Positions 1 to 13,700 of a stretch of DNA of 64,000 nucleotides are shown here, piece by piece. The position numbers were made by a program, and so were the translations under genes. A model generated the notes under the pieces. That model ran no database searches. It worked only from the letters and a program-made list of their open reading frames with translations, and was not told where the DNA came from. This stretch comes from Dimorphilus gyrociliatus. Lineage: Eukaryota; Annelida; Polychaeta; Dinophilidae. Position 1 is the stretch's first letter; every line of letters starts with the position of its first letter. The DNA lies in assembly GCA_904063045.1 (NCBI GenBank), contig CAJFCJ010000017.1:434001-498000 (forward strand), read 5' to 3'.

Positions 1-220
1 CAGAGAATGACGGTGCCGTGAGAATGAGTGCTCTTCATCCATACTCAATAAGCCAGCATAAAATCTCAAATGAGAATGAGCCCCATAAAATGGAACTTTG
101 AAAAGCTTTTGTGCTTTTTTAACATTTTTATAGTTCTCAAATACAAACTTCTTTACTCTTAATAAAGAAAAATCGAAATTTTATTATTAAATATATTCTA
201 TACACCAATATATAATTATT

Positions 221-255
<35 letters not shown>

Positions 256-1316
256 TCTCTCACTCTTTCTTTCTTTCTTTTTAGCGCCGTTATTACAACT
301 TTTTACTTCTTTTCTAACTGTCTTTAGTCAATTTTTAAATAGATCATGAATATGAATTTTTTACGAAAATTACACAGTTTGACCTACTTTTTCATTTTTT
401 TTCCCTCTCTCTTTTCCAATGTTTCTCTTAATAAATAAACAATATGATATATAAGTAGTATAACTATATAAATGTTAACATACCAAAATTTTTCAAAAAG
501 GAAAAAAAGAGAGGAGAATACAAGCGGATATTCGTGAGATGCTATTTAAATGCATTCCTCCAATCATTAGACATTTCTAGATAATTGCTAAATTGGTTTG
601 ACGAATTTTTTATAGAAGAATTAAAAGATAGAATAAAAGAAAGAGTATGTAGAAGAAATTCAATAAAGAAAGTTATTGGAGGAAGAGGACTATTAGTAGG
701 AGGTTGCGAACAATTTACATGATTTTCTTTTCTTTATTTAATATCTTTATTATCTGTTTTTTTTTTCATGAGAGAAACATGAACATTTTATATGAATATA
801 CAATGTATTTTTTACATGTATTTCATTATATATATGTAATATATACTGTATATATGCTTACATAAGAGGAAGATATAAACAATTTTTATTCATATGTACA
901 GGCGAATTGAACCACGTTCCTTTTTTGCATTTATTAAAAAACACATAGTAAAAGAGATTGAGAGACAAAAAATAACGAATAAAAGAAAAAGACTTCTTCT
1001 TCTTCTTCTTCTTCTTCCGGTTGTCTTATAAAAGAAGAGAAAAAAGTGAAAAAAAACATACATTAATTATATAATATACAGTTAAAACAAACTTTGCAGA
1101 GCAAATTCTTGCACACTTGAACAATAACAATAAATAAGCTTTTAAAAAGGCATAAATTATTCTGTACGGTTTTTTTTATATTCCTTTATCATAACTTCCA
1201 AATCAAAAATTGAATAGATCGACCTACTTTTCCTTGCACGTCTCTTTCTCTTTCTGTCTATAAAGTCTATATATCTCTCGTTCTCATTCTCTTTCTGAAT
1301 CTTTATTTTTGTCCGA
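1..1316. other. Non-coding stretch 3' of the zinc-finger gene
   Basis: AT-rich DNA downstream of the minus-strand zinc-finger gene. It holds a CT dinucleotide tract (about 222-262), a TTC trinucleotide tract (about 993-1016) and an ATATACTGTATATA element near 841. A degenerate stretch around 513-717 is discussed as a finding. I see no convincing gene. Confidence 0.6.
222..262. repeat. CT dinucleotide microsatellite
   Basis: A nearly pure CT run of about 40 bases with one CCC interruption. It is one of many short CT/AG tracts scattered through the window. Confidence 0.9.
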
Positions 1317-2045
1317 TTAATCATGTTTTTCTTTCGTAGTTGTGCTCTCTTCCTTTCCTAATATAAAGTCCATACCGAATTTTAGAGGCGTTTTTGTTGA
1401 ATCATTCTTTGGTTTTTCTGGTGACTTTTCCGGTGAAGTAAGAGACGGTTGACTAATTTGCATGTAATTAATCATAGGATAGGGTATAGATAGTGGTGGG
1501 ATACTTCGTATATCTAAAGAACGTATAGGAGATATGCCAGTATGAGAATTATGAACAAGGAGATGGCGTTTTAATAGAGCTTTCCGGCAGAAATTTCTGC
1601 CACATGTACCACATTTGTAACCAGCTCTATGATAATTATTAACGTGATCTCGTAAATCGGCCTTATTCTTGAATAAGATTTCACAACACTCCAGTATTTT
1701 ATCACATTCGTGATGCATTGTTGATATATGCCTTTTTAAATTGTTCTTTCTATCCGTTACGTATTGGCATTGAGGGCACTGGAAGAGTTTTTTACCCGAG
1801 GATGTATGAACTATTGGCGGTTGGAGATCATGGTTTGTTGAATTTCTTGTCATAGCAGTCATCTGGGCCATTCTCGCAGCATGGAGTGCCAGCATCTCGT
1901 TCCTTAAATGCCAGTTGGTAACGTTAATTCTAGGAAAGTTTAGTCCAGGGAAAATAGACGGTCTTGGAACGTTGAAAGTTCCTTTACTTTGAGGAGTCAT
2001 AATCCGTACAGGATTAGCATTTGATATCGATTCGTCGTCCATCAT
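1317..2045 (-). CDS. C2H2 zinc-finger protein, single exon
   Basis: A 242-residue uninterrupted ORF from ATG at 2043-2045 to the stop at 1317. Residues about 87-111 form a clear C2H2 finger (FQCPQCQYVTDRKNNLKRH) and about 142-165 a second canonical one (YKCGTCGRNFCRKALLKRH). Between them, ECCEILFKNKADLRDH resembles a finger with abnormal Cys spacing. The N-terminal 85 residues and the Ser/Pro/Lys-rich C-terminal tail are low-complexity. By family knowledge it probably binds DNA or RNA in the nucleus; the target is unknown. No introns are visible and no ortholog can be named. The start lies just below a GC-rich block with CCAAT boxes, which fits a promoter there. Three fingers in 242 residues is a small protein for this family. 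Confidence 0.8.
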   Translation of the reverse strand: MMDDESISNANPVRIMTPQSKGTFNVPRPSIFPGLNFPRINVTNWHLRNEMLALHAARMAQMTAMTRNSTNHDLQPPIVHTSSGKKLFQCPQCQYVTDRKNNLKRHISTMHHECDKILECCEILFKNKADLRDHVNNYHRAGYKCGTCGRNFCRKALLKRHLLVHNSHTGISPIRSLDIRSIPPLSIPYPMINYMQISQPSLTSPEKSPEKPKNDSTKTPLKFGMDFILGKEESTTTKEKHD

Positions 2046-2118
2046 TTATCTGATCACGATCGGAAGATCGACGGTCGGCATAAAAAATAACTGATACGCC
2101 TTCAACGTGAGTGGGCGA

Positions 2119-2180
2119 GCCAATCAGCACTCACGAGCGTCTGTTCGAGGCGCTGATTGGTCGGGTTGAATAGCGATTGG
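2119..2180 (-). promoter_or_regulatory. Cluster of CCAAT boxes upstream of the zinc-finger gene
   Basis: GCCAATCAGC at 2119-2128 and GCTGATTGG at 2152-2160 form an inverted pair, and a third ATTGG lies at 2176-2180. They sit 75-135 bp upstream of the zinc-finger start codon, in a local GC-rich block. NF-Y binding to CCAAT is established knowledge; use here is inferred. Confidence 0.55.
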
Positions 2181-3224
2181 GGAGGAGGCCAGGTGTGGAG
2201 AGACGAAGCAGAGAAAATGGAACGGAGCGTAGCGGTTTTTGGTTTGCGTGTTGAATTTGTGTTGAATGGCGGAAACGAACACAATAAGAATGCAACAATT
2301 ATCGCAGCGCGTCGGCAAGCACAGAAGCGACAGACGGGTTTCCTAACTCGGCCTGTCTTGGGTATCTATTTAGGGAAATATGAATGGAAGAGGAACCGGT
2401 CTAGAATTGCAACGTCTCACGGTTCTGGCTCACCATCTGACGGTCGTTTTCAAACGTCACGCACGTTTGATGACTGCATGACCATCGCTTGACCACAAGG
2501 CCCTTTTAGACACGCATCGTCGAAATGCGTTTATTAGAGGCCTCCTTAGAAGCTATACACAAGCCGCTTTTAAGTAGATTTGTTTGGAGAATTAAAGACG
2601 TTCAAGAGAGAAAAGAGGAAAAGGGGGAGGTGAGAAAAAAACATGTTTTTGACGTATTTTTTCCCACTTTTACCTTTCCCTGGTAAACGTAAACCTTACG
2701 TAACTGACACGAGGCACCCAGCGTTTCTTAGGCGTCACCGAGCGGATGCGCGTGCAGTAAGTGGGCGTGGCTTCAAATCGACGGGATTCTCAGCGCAATA
2801 GGGTGATAGTTGCGATCAAGCAGTTCGGTTGGATGAATTTATCTGTCCAAATTCACCTTCAACAAATCTCGAACGGAATGATAATTGTTGCAATTTATCG
2901 TTTTGACACTCGAGATTTTTTTGTCATTGTTGAACGAATGTCGTGACTTATAAGTATTCTTCAACGTATATTTCTTATTGATCAATAGACATTATATCCT
3001 TAATTTTAAAGATACAATACAAACACTAATGTCACTCAGTAAGCCCCATATTAAAGTTGTTTTATCATATCCCACTATCTTAAATAGAGCATTATTTCTC
3101 CCCAATCTCCTCCTCTCCCTAAAGGGAGAAATATCTCTACTACACCCTTTCAAGTAATGTTCAAGCTATTACTTAATCATTTCGTTCCAAAAGATAACTT
3201 ACACATAGCCTTGAAAAACCTAAA

Positions 3225-3225
<1 letters not shown>

Positions 3226-3261
<36 letters not shown>
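3226..3261. repeat. GATA/AG microsatellite
   Basis: Three to four GATA units run directly into a pure AG tract of about 26 bases. Confidence 0.9.
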
Positions 3262-4028
3262 AACTTTTCATACCATGGTGACATCTAGTAGTCTGAATGG
3301 GCATAATACTAGGATTTTCATTTCTACTAATTGCTGTTTAAACGAACAACTGTCAGAGCTGAGAGGAAATTCTTGTTTACGCTTCAAATATAGCTTATCA
3401 TTATTTGCTTACATAGTATTAGCATATTTGCGTGTTTTTAAACATTTTACGAGCTCATCTATAAACAATGGTTAGTTAATTTAATTAGGATGGCAATAAT
3501 TTAGCAAAGACAAATAAAAATCTTGTCGTATGATCTTCTATTTAGGTCGATATATCTCTTTGTCTCTCTGTCTCTCTGTCTCACTCGCTCGCTACCTTCT
3601 TTCCGATCTTTCTCTCTTTCTCTTTCTCTCTCTATCTCTTTCTTATGAATTAGTTATAAAGGTAATAAACTTTGATCCTAAGTCATAAAAATACCTTAAT
3701 TTTTTCATTTATGGAGTCTTTAACCTCTTTTTCTATTAAGTTTTGCGAAATATAATATACCCATGTAACTCAAGTTTTTAGCAATACACAGTGTATTATT
3801 ATTGTCTATAGCTATTAGTTTATTATTATGTATAGTCAGCGCCATCTATGGATATGCTAAATAGACGTAAGTAGATTTAGTTGGAAATTTTAAATACTCG
3901 AAAGAATGTTGTATGTTTTTGTATAAAATGAAATTATTTATAAAAAAAAAAGAGTTTTTTTTTTAAAGAAAAAGTTAAGATTTGTTCAGATTTAACAAGT
4001 TTGAAATACTTCTAAAATGTGGGACTTG

Positions 4029-4034
4029 TTTATT
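4029..4034 (-). promoter_or_regulatory. Candidate actin polyadenylation signal
   Basis: AATAAA on the minus strand, 185 bp past the actin stop codon. It is the first canonical signal I see downstream of the gene. Confidence 0.5.
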
Positions 4035-4218
4035 TTTACTCTCATTCATTCATTAAACATTTTTGTTAAACATACACTAACATAGTTATGTAAAAGCTAA
4101 GTCTCCCATATAGTGCTATACGTAGACAAAATGGAGAATAAGAATAAACGTTGCAGGAGGCAGCCGCAATAGTTGCAGTCTTTGCAACAAAATTTTCGTC
4201 TTCCAAAGGTAAGAAAAT

Positions 4219-5691
<1,473 letters not shown>

Positions 5692-5735
5692 TCAATCTCA
5701 AGCCGAGCTCGAAATGCTCACCACATACAGTGCAG

Positions 5736-5757
5736 TTTATATACTTTCGGTTATATA
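5736..5757 (-). promoter_or_regulatory. TATA-like elements of the actin promoter
   Basis: Reading on the minus strand, TATATAA (5751-5757) and TATATAAA (5736-5743) lie 120-140 bp upstream of the start codon. A pyrimidine-rich tract ending in CAG near 5645 could be the acceptor of a 5' UTR intron, so the transcription start is uncertain. Confidence 0.5.
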
Positions 5758-5791
5758 CTATCGCCGCCTGATGGGAATTTTTGGCACATTA

Positions 5792-5801
5792 CCATATTTG
5801 G
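5792..5801 (-). promoter_or_regulatory. CArG box (SRF site) of the actin gene
   Basis: CCATATTTGG is a perfect CC(A/T)6GG element, about 40-55 bp upstream of the TATA-like sequences and 176 bp upstream of the actin ATG. SRF binding to CArG boxes in actin promoters is well established. Confidence 0.8.
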
Positions 5802-7761
5802 TAATGTTCTGTTTGCTGTAAAAAAAAAGTTTGTGCGTGTTTTCTGTCTCCTTTCCGGTTAGTTTAAAAAAAAACTATTTTATTGAACTTTAACGTTTAC
5901 ATGGGCCTAGATAATCTCGTAATGAAAATAATTGCATTATGGGTCAATAGAAAGTATTTTAAGTCCTTTTAGCAAACCAACCAGCCTCCCTCCCTTCCTT
6001 CCTCCCTCCCCACCCCCTGCAGCTTCTTCTTCCCTCTCAATACACCCTCTTTTACTCTAATAATTGTAACACAGTTCATTTCCACGTATGATAAAGCACG
6101 GAAAAATGTATATTTTTATAGAACTTTTACGATTCAATAGTATGTCTATAAACAATAAAGAATGATGAAAGTTGTAAAATATTCACAACTTTTGTCTACT
6201 TTTTTCTGTTTTAGACAAATATGGTAAGAAACAAACGAATAATATACACACGCAAAAAAACATGACTGATATATTAGGCCTATTCTAGCTAGCCAAGACG
6301 TAAAAGGAATTAGTGAATTTTCAACTTAAAAAAAAATTGATGTGATGCTAAATGTCCTTTTTAAGGATATTTAACAAAGATGTATTCGTAAAACCGAAAA
6401 AAAAACAAGCTTAATAATTCTTATATAGGATTAATTTGACGATTCCATCATTTGTTCTGCAATTAGTTAAATGTCATTTGTTATATAGGAAAATTATATT
6501 GTATCTATCGTTTATTGATAAGGATTCATCCGCCTGGAAAAAAAATAATACAGTATATTAAAAAAAAAAGGGTAGATAGGTGAAATACAGCAATATGAAA
6601 TATACTGGAGAGGAATTTTATTGGAATAAATGATAAAACTGGAATTCTTCTTTGTATTTCAATGGTTGTATCTACAAAAAAAGAGACGAATATTTAGAAA
6701 TGTTTTCATATTTTAAAACCTGCTGACCTCGTGTGTAAACAATACCAACAAATAGTTTTTACAATGTCAGCTATTACTTTCATTTGTATGAAAAGATAGG
6801 TAGCGGGAGATGTATATACTGTATATATATATATACATAGAGAGAGAGAGAGAGAGAGTTAAAATGCAAAAGGTGTATAAGCACTAGAAATCGATCAGAA
6901 TTTCAAATTAACTCGTAACCCTAGATTTCATTAATTACAATAACGTTAGCTATGCATTAATAACATATTCCTAAATTGTTACAGGCCAGTTAAAAAAAAA
7001 AGTATTCCATCAAAAATTTGTTTACTAAAGGCCTATAAATACCGAAGGAGTGTTGAATTCTTTTTTTTTACATTAATAATTATAGAATATAAAACATAAA
7101 ACTCTTTTGGGGAAAATTGGAAAAATTAAAAAAAAGAACAACCCTTGGATAAAAACTTCAACTATGTGGGTCACGTGATGAAATTTTTAGTTTATGTTGT
7201 TTTATATACGATTTTTATATTATCTTTTTATTTATGTATTTATATATATATATATTAAATGTATAAAATAGAGAGTTGCTTTATGTGCAAAACATCAGTA
7301 ATCAAACATTCGTAATAGTTTGAACATAGTAGTAGAAATAGTAGTTGTAGTAGTAATTAAAATATTTGACGTAATGAATATTGTTGTATTTATTTCATGG
7401 TTTAGTAGTTGTTTACTAGTATTGGTAAAGTAAAAATTTTTGTTTTTTTAAAAAAAAAATGCAAACAACAAATGTAAAAGGGAAAATTCTTTTTCTCCTA
7501 TTTTATGTGCCTTAGCAAGAAGAGAGAGAGAGAGAGGGAATGGGACAAATGTATGTATCATATAAATACATAACGTATGCAGTGTATACTTAATACAATA
7601 TATTAATAAATATTAGTATATATATATATATATATATGTATACACTTTGATGCTTTATGAATATTCATAAATCGTTTTCTTTGTGCAAAATAGGAACAAA
7701 AAATAATAATATAATTTATAAATGTTTTTATATATGTAAATGTATATATGTATATTTGTAA

Positions 7762-10700
7762 TCAATCGTCCAGTTGACATAGAGCAGCCACACCCCTATT
7801 AATCCAGTGTTGTTGAGGTTTATTAGATGGTAATTGCAACCATAGGACAAAATTAGTAGAGTGACCAGTTGTTGATAAAGTGCCTCTTCTGGCTGAAGTT
7901 TTATATACTGGACAGTCGTAGATTGGCCTTTTTTCGAATTTTGAGACCTCGCCCGGTTTGAGCCAAATAATTGGTATTGTATCGTATAGAATTTTCGGAT
8001 GCGATTCAGCTATTACCATAGTATCTCTGTCCCACCTTGCACCCTCGATAAATAAACCCTTTAAGGGGATAAAAACAATAAAAGCGTCATTAACAAGTCA
8101 TAATAATATTACTTATACTAAGTATTAATATTAATAATTTGGCAAGATAACTTACATAGATATAAGCTCCATCTTGTGGTTTCTCTTTCATTTCTTTTTC
8201 TTCGCTCATAACTTGAAATTCAAAGCCTAGATGATCAATTGGTATTTTATATCTACGAGCGTAGTTCTGCGACACTCCTGTAAAGAAGGATTGCGTAAAA
8301 TAGAAACCGGATACCCAAAAAGTAGTTGGAGTGCCGTTTTCAATCCAATCTTGAAAGAATTTTAATCTAGCTAAAAAGTCGCTAACGTAACCACCCAAAG
8401 GTTTTAGAGATGGATAGCTTTTTGCTGCCCAAACGGCAGGTACTTTACCGACTAGCATACTATCGAATATTTCTTCAAGTTCAGCCGACATAACGACTAA
8501 ACCTTTAATGGCCTTTTGTAGGTTAATAAGTGTACTTCTCACCACTCGAGTTAATCGATTAAATCGGATTAGTTCTTGTCTTAGTACCGTATTCATACTT
8601 TCTGTATATATAACGGGATATTTCTTAATTACGGCTTCCATATCGAAATCGGCTGGTAGTTTTGACAAGATATCAGCTGCTAAATCGAGAATAGTTTCGC
8701 CTGGTGACTTGCCCGCGCCTCCAGTCTGTCTTGGAAGTGTTAGGAGAATGCTGTCAAATAATTGGCTAGTTTCCTTATTATCTTTAGTAATATCAGCGTT
8801 TTCGTGTAGACCAAATACTTCGGGATGAGGAATAAGAGGCAAACCGCGGATATAATCAACGTACGATCTATAAGTTCCATCTTTAGGAGCAAAATATATC
8901 CCGGAAGCGGAAAATTTGTAGGATTCGATATCAATAATTTCATTACAGTAGAATAGTCCTAGTAGAGAGTTAAGAAGACGACGATCCTTGTCATCAGTGA
9001 CTCTTCCTCCGTAATTACATTCTCCTGTAAGGTAAAGGAGAGCTTCGAGAGGAAGTTCTTCGTAATCGGTTAAAAACATTCGCAATTGTGTTAACGAAAT
9101 TCTTAAATCGGATTCGTTAAATTCGTACGGTATGTTCCATCCTAAAGGTCCAAACTTTCGTCTCTCTTGTACTAAAGCGTGGAAGAAGCAGAGTCCGAAA
9201 AGCATTTTATGGAATCTGTGAGGTTCTCCACCTCCGTTGAAATAGGACGAATCGGAAACAGGATCGTTTAGGTATGATCTTAATAGATTTGCTCTTAAGC
9301 CTTTAGGAGGTTCGTTCGTCATCTTCACTCCATTCTGCAATATTGAAACTGGGAAATCATCGGATGGATAACTCGTTAGCCACAATCTGAAGTCCTTATG
9401 GGTATTTTCCGGTATAATTACTTCCTCGCAGATCTTTTCTAGTTTAGGCATCCAACTGGTTGCGAGATGGCAATTTTGTAATACAACCCAGGATCCATTC
9501 TTCAAAGCCTCATCTATCATACCCGATGCAATTGGACCTTGACCCTGTCCTAAGGAAATAGTCTTTATCTTATTTCCTGAGTATCCTTTATCTTCGGCAA
9601 ATTTAAGTAAGGCGTTCATTGGATCTGCACCAGGAGATAGAACAAATATAAGAGGAGCGCAGCAATTTGAGTCATTATACGATCCAGGTAGATCAAACGT
9701 AGGTGGTTCAATATATGACTGTCCCAGGTGTTCAACAATGAACTGTTGAACCGCTGGTACGATCTTATCAGGTCTAAACATTCTTAATACAACGATTCTA
9801 TCCAAACCAGACAGGATATCATAGGGCGATGGATATTTAAAAGCTTGCGGATCGGCTGAATCGTACATCGCCTTCCATTCATTAATATTATCCTTGACGT
9901 GCTCCATAAAATTTTTCAAGTTCGGCAGATCTGAAGCACGAACAATTTCCGACCATGATTTATCAATGAGCCAATCGGAGGCTGGATTTGGATGAGGATT
10001 TTCTAATGCAACTCCTCCAGTAAGTAGGAATCTCCATACCGTATCGTCAATTTGACCTCTTCCTTTAAGTATTCCGATACACAGTAAAAAGGAAAAGAGT
10101 AGCTTATCCTTTTCAAATAAAGATCTACAGACATTTTTGTAGATGCTATCGGAAAAATGTTCATTTAAATTCTCTATTCTAGTCTCTAAGTCTGTCGATG
10201 GTTCTGAATTTGCGATGGACTGCAGGTATAAATTAATAAACCAAACAAGAGAATACTGATACATAGGTTCAATATTTGATAAATCCGATATGCAGAAGAA
10301 TAGAATGGAAGAATGGACAGCTACAGGTTTATATCCATTTCTGGTTTGATCAATTTGAATTTCTGTTGTTGCTGCTATTTCTTGTTTAGCAGAAATCTGC
10401 TCTGAGAGATTTTTGGATGAAGATAAGATTTTAATTGCTTTTTCATCTTCTAGAATATTGCCTTGAGAAGAACTAAGAACCTCCAGAATGTTATCTTCAA
10501 TTTCTTTCAATTGTTTCTTATTTGCCGCACTTTCAACAATTAACTCGTTCTTTTTCTCTTCCAATTCGGGTTTTTCTTTAGCAGCGACAATACCCAACAA
10601 TTGGTCTTCTAATCCTTGAGGTGTTATCATAAAGTTCAATAAGCATACTTTGACGCTGACCTCGGGTAAATAATGAGGATTTCTTAAAACTGTTGTCATG

Positions 10701-13700
10701 TAGAGACGGAAATCTTTTGAGTATTCAATACTGTTATCTCCTAATTTGATATAGTCGACACCCTGTTGTCTGAAAGTTAACTTCTGAAGAACAGGCTCAA
10801 GGATAGGATCCAATTCTTCACCAACATTTTCAATCAATACTGGTTGGCCAAAAGTGATAGCGTTCTCCAAAGTTCTAATATAATTTGCATCAGTTAACTT
10901 AACAACATTCAATTTATTTGATTTTTCCATATTTTTGACCCATTTATTAGCTTGACCTTGAGGATCAATCATCAATGGCCAACGCCTAGAATTAGCAACG
11001 ATGATACCATTCTCAACTGAGAAAGAATCTACTGGGAGACCAGCTATGTTCCAAGCTCGAATTTTAACGGGTTCTCCTAGAGTTGCATTTAATGAAAATA
11101 TTTCAGAGCATGGAATCTCTTTCTCGGTGCATATTTTATGCCAAATTGCCGTTTGTTCATTACGGAAGTCGACGGTAAACGCTCCTAAATAAGCAACAAC
11201 AGCTGAAGATAGTAAAACGTCTCCAGTGATGTTAATATATTTTTCTCCAAGTTCTTTGGCATTAGCCGTCCATCTGTCTTTTTCTCCGCCTAATCCACCA
11301 ATAAGCTTCTCGGCTCTTTCCAACTTTTTCGTACATAGATCAATATTTTCTTCAAGATCTTTCTTTTTCTGGGTCATTGCTTCAAATTCATCATTAAGAG
11401 CTTGAAGTTTGCTTGTTACTTCGTTCACTTGAGCTCTTTTTGCATTTAATTTATCCATTTGAACGGCTAGTTCGCTTTCGGCTTCGTCCAATTTGGCTTT
11501 TTTCGGAGCAACAACTCGAGCTATCCTGTCGTACGTATCCATAGCCTTTACCCATTTACAAAGACCTTCACAAGCAGTAGACGCAGATTTAATAACCGAC
11601 GGTTCAAAATCGGGATTGCTCGTATATTTATCTCTAATCTTTTTAATGATAGGAGGTGGAATATTATCTTTATCGTAGGTTTTAAGTCTATTAAGGAAAT
11701 TCAAGTCGCTTAGAAGACGTAGAGATGCTGCCCAGTAGTCTTCTATCATTTTACCGGAACCACCAGGATCAGGTTTCCTATCCGCTTTCATATTTAACAT
11801 AACGCAAATAGATTCCATAACAATTTTAACAATAGTCGGCGGATTCTATAAAAAGAATAAATAATATATATCACTAAGATTACTCCTAGTAATTAGAATA
11901 TTAAATATACCTTCATCGATTTAACTACAGTGATATCATTAGGTTTTAAGGTATTTAGGGCACTAATTGCAGCTTCTAAAGCTGGAATAGCTTCGGCTAA
12001 ATCACTTTCGCAATCGTCTTTTATGGCTTGAGCTGCTGCCGCTGCTTCGTTTGCGACAGCTTCATCAGCAGCAACAACCTCCTTCTTTGCTTCAACTTCA
12101 ACGGTATCTTGTTCGATTTTAACCATAAGTTTTTCAGTTTCAGCACTAGTTTTAATCAATTCAGGTTGAAGATCAGTCAATTCTTGTTGCATAACTTCAA
12201 CTTGAGAAGCTGCAAATTCCAATTTCTCCAAACCGGTTAAGTATCTATTAAAGGTGTATTAAAGTTAGGTTTTACTTAATCGTTATTATATTGATATTTC
12301 TATTATTTACCGATTTTTAAGGGTCATTATTTCGTTACGCTTTTGACCCAATAGTTTCTTAAAGGTCAGAATTAGTTCAAGATAGGAAGTGGGCGTTACA
12401 TAATTCATTCTTCGGAGAGTATCATAATATTTAAGCGATAATTGTCTAACGCTTTCGTGAAAGTATTTACACATCGATACACTCTCAGTCCTTATATTAT
12501 CTTCTAAATCAACTTCTTCAAGGAACTTATTAGCCACCATTTCTAAAGCATCCTCCGGCCAAGCCTAATAAAGAAGTTTATTGATGAAAGGTACAACGCT
12601 TAATCGATTATTGTCAATAAATATAAAACTCACTTGGAACCAATCAATAGTACAGCAATTAATTAATGATGGAAATTGTCTAAGTCTAGTTCTAAAAGCA
12701 TCTCCTATTGGTGACATAGCCAGAACGATATGTAAATTTTGCCTGACACGATCAATGAAGTAATTATACATAGCTAACGGTGTAGCTTCCACTTTCTTTC
12801 CCTAAAAGTATAATAATTGACCTATTTTATTATATTATTACTTTTTAACATATAATAATTATTAAATATAAATAGAAATATACAAGGATAGACAATTGAA
12901 TATACAAGCGGTAATTTACACATTTAAAGCGACATTATAAAACTCTAGAACTTCGTCTCTTGTATAATGTCTACAAAATAATAAACAAACAAATTTCATA
13001 TATATCTATATAGTTTAATAAAACATATAATATATATGAAATGCCATTAAAACTTATAAATACTATATTTTATTAATTTTTTCTCCATTTAAATAGGTCG
13101 GGAAAGGTGACGTCATTTCACAGTATAATTTATCTTAATACTGTATAACTGAACGATAAGGATAATCAAAATCTAAAACTATCATGCAATAAGAGGGTCA
13201 AATACAGTATATGGAACCTCCATCTCTTTGTTAACCATTTCGCTAAGTTGCTCCGCTGAAATACCTAGTTTCTTCTTTTTCTTCTCTAATTCTTCTTGTA
13301 TCCTTATCATCTTATTTATGGATAATTTTTATAAGGTGTAGAAAAAAAACAAACAAATTGGATATTGTAGTTACATTAATTCAGTGTTCGATAAAAGGGA
13401 AGCTAAGGGATTTTGTATGATAAGAATTAATTATTTTTTATCTATTTTGTTTAGGTTATTAATTATTTATTTATAATCTAAAATTTAGGTCATTTAGTTG
13501 AAGGCTAAAACAGGGGGCGTGTCCTTAATCAAGTTCAATTTCATTTTATAAATTAAGGAATATATATATACTGTATATAAGATAAATTTTGAACTTACCT
13601 CGTTTCTCGCTACTGTTTGCATCTTTTCTATAATTTCCGCTTTTTCGTCCGATGCGTAAAGATTCGGCACATCTCCAGTATTTAGAATCATACTAATATC

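Larger units (their letters stand above)
2046..4218. other. Intergenic region between zinc-finger and actin genes
   Basis: About 2,050-2,800 is conspicuously richer in G+C and CpG than the rest and is probably promoter DNA of the zinc-finger gene. An open frame on the plus strand there (ATG near 2217, about 90 codons) shows no recognisable domain. AG repeats lie at about 3226-3261. A CTCF-like GCGCCATCTATGG is at 3839-3851. The remainder is AT-rich and includes the actin 3' UTR next to 4218. Confidence 0.5.

Noticed and set aside
2157-2492. 111-codon plus-strand open frame in the GC-rich block
   Set aside because: The frame starts on a non-ATG codon, has no recognisable domain, and lies in promoter-like DNA. 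Long open frames are expected where GC content rises.
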